Source of the DNA: Filobasidium wieringae
Taxonomy: Eukaryota > Basidiomycota > Tremellomycetes > Filobasidiales > Filobasidiaceae
Assembly (NCBI GenBank): GCA_001600055.1
Contig: BCIV01000013.1
Coordinates: forward strand, 434,001 to 498,000
Length of the DNA: 64,000 nt
Direction: 5' to 3'
Shown: positions 58,688-64,000 of the stretch, one piece after another
How positions within the stretch are numbered: the first letter of the stretch is position 1
How the letters are laid out: the number at the start of each line of letters is the position of its first letter
The notes under the pieces: generated by a model
Database searches by the model: none
What the model was told of the DNA's origin: nothing
The model's input: the letters and a program-made list of their open reading frames with translations, nothing else
Position numbers and translations under genes: made by a program

Positions 58688-59506
58688 CTTGTCAATTTCC
58701 TTGTAAGCAAATCGGTCCTCTCAGACGAGAAGTATCGGTTTGCGTATGGTCGTAGTGAGTTCAGACCGGGAAAGCTGCATCACAGATCCACCCAGTCCAC
58801 AGCCCCTTATCGCACAGCTTATATCTTCTGCTCTTATCTGACACCTCATCTGCCATCTGTCCGCATCTACCCCGACGCTTCTCGATCCCAAAATCAATAT
58901 CATGTCATCAGCTCGATGCCCTTCGTCAGCTTTATCGTCTGTGCGTTGGTGTTTGACGATTGTCAGATTGATTCGATGATTCGCGGTTTTGCGATGGCGC
59001 GGTGGGAGATCTACCGTTTCAGTTTCAGGCGCGCAGGAGATCACGAAACGGTTCTTTTCTGAGCTTTGTTGTGGTTTTATTTTGCTTCTGGATGTCGATC
59101 TTCCTGCATTCTTGAGCTTCTTTAGAGATCTCAGGAACAAAACTATTCAGCTAAACTACTCGATCGGGCTGAGTAAAGGAGCTGGTGAGATGAGGTGATG
59201 ATGCTCATGCTCGTGCTCTTGAGCGGTCCTTTGACGTCTTCTGAAACCCATGATCGTCGGCTGCCAATCAGAATGTTCTGGCCGGCTCTATGACGACGGA
59301 TGGGAAGAGTGACGATTACCCTCCATCGAAAGAGCTATATCGATTGTGCGAGTTGGGGCGGGGTTGTTGTCTTCTCAGATGATGTAAATGCCGTTGTATG
59401 TGTTCGTAGTCGATATCCATCTGCTCTTGTTGATATCACATCAAAACTCACACTAGGATCACGGATCACAGTAGTTGAAGATACACGACGATCACTACCT
59501 ACTATC
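58688..59506. promoter_or_regulatory. divergent region between the two small paralogues
   Basis: 819 nt between the start codons of the two related genes. It may act as a two-way promoter. ORFs in it are short and overlap on both strands; none is supported. Confidence 0.35.
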
Positions 59507-59960
59507 ATGCCCGTCAAAGTAAGCTGTCCCCGCTTCTGTCGATGGTATTCTCTATGATCCAACGCAAAGTTACATCCCGCTCGTAGCGCAGCGCGAGCTC
59601 AGAAGCTCTGAACAACTCCACCCCTAGTCCTAAGAAACAGAAGAAGATCGGGTCAGGTAATCCTATCACCGATGAACACAAGGTGAGACGATGCTCTTCC
59701 ATTCTCTTTCCCCCAAGATATACCCTGTATTGATACCCATACTCAATGGATACGCTAAGCAAATCATCCTACATGGGATGATCGATCTTATCCTCGCCTC
59801 CCGTTCGACTCTATACAAGCTCCCTGGTCTAGGTGACGTCGCTGAGAATGGAGGATCTCGTTTGAATGCCCAGGTCATGAAGATGTTGAAGGATTGGGAG
59901 AAGGTTACTGGGTTAGGAGATGGGACGTATGCTGCTGCCGTTGTCAAGAGCAAGAAATAA
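59507..59960 (+). CDS. small conserved protein B, paralogue of the gene at 58237
   Basis: Three exons: MPVK (donor GTAAGC at 59519), then RSASSEALNNSTPSPKKQKK and IGSGNPITDEHK, then QIILHGMIDLILASRSTLYK with LPGLGDVAENGGSRLNAQVM and the tail KVTGLGDGTYAAAVVKSKK, stop at 59958-59960. About 105 aa. The exon plan and the motif LYK-x-PGL-x-DVA-x-NGG are shared with the divergent gene 58237-58687, so the two arose by inverted duplication. Unlike the first, this one has Gly-rich GLGDGTY before the end. Function unknown. Confidence 0.75.
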
Positions 59961-60110
59961 GTGCTATACGATGTACGAACCGGGAGATGGATGTTCGATC
60001 GATGATCAATACGCAAGCATTTCTATTCCTATACCTCTGCAATACAACCCCCTCAAACCATCTTGACCCATCTATCAATCGTTCAAGCACCCACCCTCGA
60101 TCCGCACGCC

Positions 60111-61685
60111 CTAAGACCTCTCAGGCCCCTTGCCCTTCCCCTTACCCAAAGGCACTCCCTTCCCAACCGCCCCACTGACCTTCCAAGCACCGATGATAGC
60201 TTCCTTGATCTCCTGGACTCCTTCTCCTTGACGGATGGAAGCGAAGATCGTAGGTCCGCCTTCACGCATCAGGGCCGAGTCTCGTTTCATTACGTCCAGG
60301 GAGGCACCGACGTAAGGTGCCAAGTCGGTCTTGTTGATGATCAGGAGATCGGACTGTGAGGATCTTACTGATGAGTCGCGATTCGATCAGAGGTAAGAAT
60401 TGGGTGAGGCTTACTTGTGAAATCCCTGGTCCTCCTTTACGAGGAACCTTGTCTCCTCCCGAAACGTCGATCTATCTCACGCTCGTATCTTAGAACCTCA
60501 ATCTCTAAATCGGGAACAAGCATTTCACTCACAACATAGATAATATAATCCGCCAATTCTCTCGAATAGTTAGCTATTTCCTCCAGCAACATCAGTAATG
60601 TGCCCTCTCTTACGCTAATTTGCTTATGCGTTTAGGACTGACCAGCCAAGTTATCCCCCCCACTTTCAACGAACAACAATTCCGTCCCAAATTGAGCCTG
60701 CAGTTCCTCGAGCGCATGCATGTTTGCGGAAATATCTTCCCTGATCGCCGCATGGGGGCATCCTCCTGCTCAACCCGAAGCGTATGAGTTAATGTTTAGT
60801 AAAGGAAGAAGTAGGTCGGAAGGGAAGATGGAAAGGAGGGAATGGGACGTACCGGTCTCTACGGCTCGGACACGGGATTGATCGGATAGGGCGTTGTTGC
60901 GGATGAGGAATTCTTGATCTTCCTATCATATCAGATGACGGGCGGAGCGGTATCATGGGGATGGATTTAGTTGCTGATTGTCTCGTGGCAGGCGAGGCAG
61001 ATCAAGGACACCGACTTTTGTAAAGATATCGTTTGTCACCACAGCTAGATATAAAATGATCGCGGTTAGTTCGGCTCGTTTTGGATTTAGACGGTGGTAT
61101 GTTACAAGAAAGGGAGAACTTACCGATGTTATAATCGTCCCGGAATTCCCTACACAGAGCTAACAGCAGCGCCGTCTTCCCCGATCCTACCGGACTGTTC
61201 TCGTTCAAAAATAAGAATCGATTTGAAGGAAGCCAGCCTCTTTCAGTAAGCGAGAAGAATAAGGGGGTAATATTGGGACGAAGACTAACCCGCCAATCCC
61301 GATAGTGAATGCTCGTTCTTCGAAATCCCTCGCGGAGAAATCGGGCATGTTACGTTCGCTGTATTTTCCTTTTGTTTTCGAATTGCAAAATCAAAAGACG
61401 AAGACGATCAAGTTCAGGTCCTCTTATTCTCGTTTCCTGCGAGACACTCCGGGACTGACCAGGGTTCTCGAGATGCTCGTGTGTATGTCCATGCTCCACC
61501 GGCGTCCAGATTCCCGTGGTAGGATCAAGAGTCAGAGCAGGGTTGGCATGATGATCATGTCCATGCTCATGTCCGTGTTCATGCGAGTGACCTTGGGATT
61601 GAGACTGATGGTCGTAGTCCGGTCTACTTCCTGCTGCTAGAAGAGCCGTAGAGAGTCGGTCTTGGAATTGAACTTGGCCAGGCAT
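60111..61685 (-). CDS. URE7: urease accessory GTPase UreG with His-rich N-terminus (Ure7 type)
   Basis: Delivers nickel to urease in a GTP-dependent way. The N-terminus after [16 protein letters not shown] has a His cluster ([14 protein letters not shown], then [14 protein letters not shown]). Then the SIMIBI GTPase: [22 protein letters not shown] (P-loop), [50 protein letters not shown] (CPH metal site), [58 protein letters not shown] (guanine motif) and the end [13 protein letters not shown]. In Cryptococcus the His-rich Ure7 is known to replace a separate UreE nickel chaperone, and this protein has the same build. Very short exons. Stop at 60111. Confidence 0.92.
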
Positions 61686-63290
61686 TGTAGCTACCAGGGG
61701 ATATGGATGTGGGTATACAGGTAGGTAGGGAGGGTAGGTATGGAGCTCCAGTAGAGGTCAGTCAAGTTGCTAGTCGAAGCGTTGAACGGATGTGTAATCT
61801 CCTTGAAATCCGTTTGTTATTGGTTGATCGTTCCAATATTACTCCGAAATCCGAAATCAAAGCCGGGCAAACACGCGATTACAAATGTCAGATCACTGCG
61901 GCAGGGCCGTGATAGCGCTCGGGATCATTGGATCTTCATCATGGAACATCGTTCAGGGCTGGGGAATTAGGTTCAGGGATCAGCTGTCAGGATCATGTTC
62001 CCGGTAAAGGCCCGTTTCTAGGCAGATAAGGTCCCACAGGCCACATACGATTGATCGTTCGCTGCGCGGAACGGACCTACTAGAAACCGGGTGAACCCCG
62101 TGGATACCCCACAGATAGGTCAGTAACCTCGACCCCAGCTGATCGTCCTTGACATTATGTCGAGCTGCACGGATCTATATTGGTTTGTGTCAGGGTTGAC
62201 TATCGACTGAAAGCATCCGAACCGACCGCTACCTTCGCTGGCATAGGGCATTGAGCGCGATATATTTACCTTCTTGAACAGCAATCTGTACTCAGTGTGT
62301 CCGAGTGGCTTCAGAGCTCAGATTCCGTATTCTCGCCATTGAAGTGACGTCCAGGAAGCTCAACTCGTCGGAATTAGGCGAGTAAACCGCTAGTATCTGA
62401 GCGTGCCTTGATGGTCCGGGATGGACTTCCAATCACTTCAGACCTCGGTCAACATCAACCAATTTATATACTGTGATGGCCTATCAATCTTTTCCTCGTG
62501 GGCCTCATCCAACCACGTCTAATAGCCTTCGATGCGTGCGTCTGACAACTGATCGAGTTCGATCGACTGCCTGATCTTGCTGCAAATTTTATAGACCTTC
62601 TGACTGATCTGGCTGCATCCCGTGTAACCTGATTCGTGCGTTCTCTACAGACACGCTAACGCGTCAAGCAGCTTGATTTCCTGAGGCTCCTTAGGCCTTA
62701 TGAATGTCGCCGGGTGTATACTGTTCGTGATCGATCTGTACAGGCGGGCCCGAACTAGAGTAGTCAGGTCCATGACCTTCATCAAGGTCGTACATCCGCC
62801 ACACTGTCTGCGACTTGAAACGTCCAAGCTCTTAGCCCAATCCTCGGCCTCAGGCAGCTAAAAGCAACGCGTGACTTTGCCTGACGAATATTCATTTTAT
62901 GCGTTCTCGTGTGATAAATGAATGATGAACGGATCTGGTTACCCTCGTTCAACGTTCAATAATACAATTCCTCTTTCTTCTTTCCTCGTTCTTTCAAGTC
63001 CCTGACTCGCTATACAAATCAGCAAGACCTCGATATAGATAGAGATTGGATGAACTTCGTTTGAGCGAGCGAGGAAATCAAACCGGAAACGATCTGAAGA
63101 ATAGATCGGGAGGAAGGTCGTCGTCAAGCCAAGGCTCCCCAAACAACTCGAACAATACCTTAGCGATCTGACAGAATCTGAAAGAAGTCATACAACTTGG
63201 TCTTTGTTACTGTGGAATAGCTCGGCGCATCCGCTGAGAAATCCTCCGATCGTCGTAACCCTTTAGGGATTGGGAGGACTGGATGGAACG
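61686..63290. other. long divergent intergenic region
   Basis: About 1.6 kb between UreG (minus) and the Gln-rich gene (plus). A single GATAAG at 62025-62030 lies about 340 nt upstream of the UreG start. A tRNA-like A box at about 62299 has no matching B box. The rest should be 5' leader and promoter; no gene is supported. Confidence 0.45.
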
Positions 63291-64000
63291 ATGAATACGA
63301 ACGAATATGGGTCGTTCACTGGTCAGGCGCAGGTAAGCATTCTTACCTCTTCACCATGCCTAGTAAAGTGGCGAGAGTCAAGACCGCTGATTATTGACCT
63401 TTTTGTGTATTCGTTTCGTTCGCAATGTAAATGTATCTGTTGATATCGCGACAACCGCATTCGAACGATAGGGCCAGGGTTACGCTCAAAATCAACCAGG
63501 AATGAACCCGTTCAATGGGTTCAATCCTTCCAACCCTTCACAGCAACAGCAGCAGCAACAACAACAACAGCAGCATCAGCAGCAATCACAATCGCAGCAA
63601 CAGCAACTACAACAAGGAAATACTAGTTCCCCTGCGATGAATCTTGCCCAGAAAGGGTTCAATCCCCAGGCGTTCTTGGGGTATGGGGCTGCTCCTGGTT
63701 CAGGATCTGGATCGGGAGTCGGGAATGGTGGTGGAGCTGGGAATGGGAATGCTGCAGGGAGTTTCTATATGAACCAGAACCAAGCACAGTCTCAAGGTCA
63801 AGGTCAACAACAACAGCAACAGCAACCGCATCCCCAGACCGTCCAGTATAACCAACAACAAATGGCCGCATTCAACGCTCTTCGTCAACAACAACAGCAA
63901 GCTCAACAGCAGCAGCAGCAATCCCAGCAACAGCAGCAACAACAGCAACAACCCAATCCCTTGAACATGGGGATGTACGGAAATTTCCCACCTAACCTCA
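63291..64000 (+). CDS. Gln-rich low-complexity protein, 3' part outside window
   Basis: Exon 1 (63291-63332) reads MNTNEYGSFTGQAQ; exon 2 starts at 63472 (GQGYAQNQPGMNPF) and stays open to the window end. It is made of Gln tracts, Asn/Gly/Met-rich spacers (MNLAQKGFNPQAFLGYG) and more Gln runs. Such N-termini are typical of fungal transcription and chromatin proteins (for example Swi1-like or Mediator subunits), but no domain is visible yet, so the function cannot be told. Confidence 0.7.
63541..63615 (+). repeat. Gln-coding CAG/CAA tract
   Basis: Mixed CAG/CAA run within the last gene, broken by a few His and Ser codons. Confidence 0.8.
63886..63951 (+). repeat. Gln-coding CAA/CAG tract
   Basis: Second mixed CAA/CAG run within the last gene, likely length-variable between strains. 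Confidence 0.8.

Noticed and set aside
62295..62400. A-box-like TGTCCGAGTGG that could start a Ser/Leu tRNA
   Set aside because: No B box or acceptor pairing follows within tRNA length.

Overview
This is nuclear DNA from a fungus, most likely a basidiomycete yeast of the Tremellomycetes (Cryptococcus/Kwoniella type). The genes are densely packed on both strands and nearly all are interrupted by short GT-AG introns of about 40-80 nt, often with a CTNAC-like branch site. Fungal-only or fungal-type families are present (Rtt109, XanA, Mdm1, a His-rich UreG). The genus is an inference; no marker in the window fixes it. Exon joins below were read by eye from reading-frame phase and splice signals, without RNA evidence.

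Left part (1-25000): 3' end of an Mdm1-like PX/Nexin_C gene, a small Lys-rich protein, a choline/ethanolamine phosphotransferase, a Spp2-type G-patch splicing factor, a divergent ribosomal-protein pair (RPL7 / RPP1), an unidentified protein, V-ATPase subunit H, prephenate dehydrogenase TYR1 facing a JMJD4-type dioxygenase, a tRNA-Met(CAT), a glutamine synthetase-fold enzyme and methionine aminopeptidase 1.

Middle (25300-41000): a single spliced frame on the minus strand joins a chromodomain, a C2H2 zinc finger, a long coiled coil and a complete Rtt109-type histone acetyltransferase (about 1499 aa). Then come three co-oriented genes tied to the nuclear pore: an FG nucleoporin of the Nup57/Nup54 type, the SUMO protease Ulp1 and a large Nup1/Nup153-like FG protein. 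Mitochondrial ribosomal protein uL14m follows.

Right part (41000-64000): gene-poor stretches with small hypothetical ORFs, a xanthine dioxygenase (xanA) with GATA sites upstream, a divergent pair that looks like the dehydrogenase and aldolase parts of a four-carbon sugar-acid pathway, a single frame fusing the succinate dehydrogenase assembly factors SDHAF3 and SDHAF2, a DUF4050-like protein, a GT61-like membrane glycosyltransferase, a prolyl-hydroxylase-like oxygenase, a head-to-head pair of small paralogues, the nickel/urease accessory protein UreG with a His-rich N-terminus, and the start of a Gln-rich protein cut by the window end.

The most notable items are the reader-writer chromatin fusion at 25328-30102, the SDHAF3-SDHAF2 fusion at 50414-51734, the divergent small-paralogue pair at 58237-59960, and the nuclear pore/SUMO gene trio.
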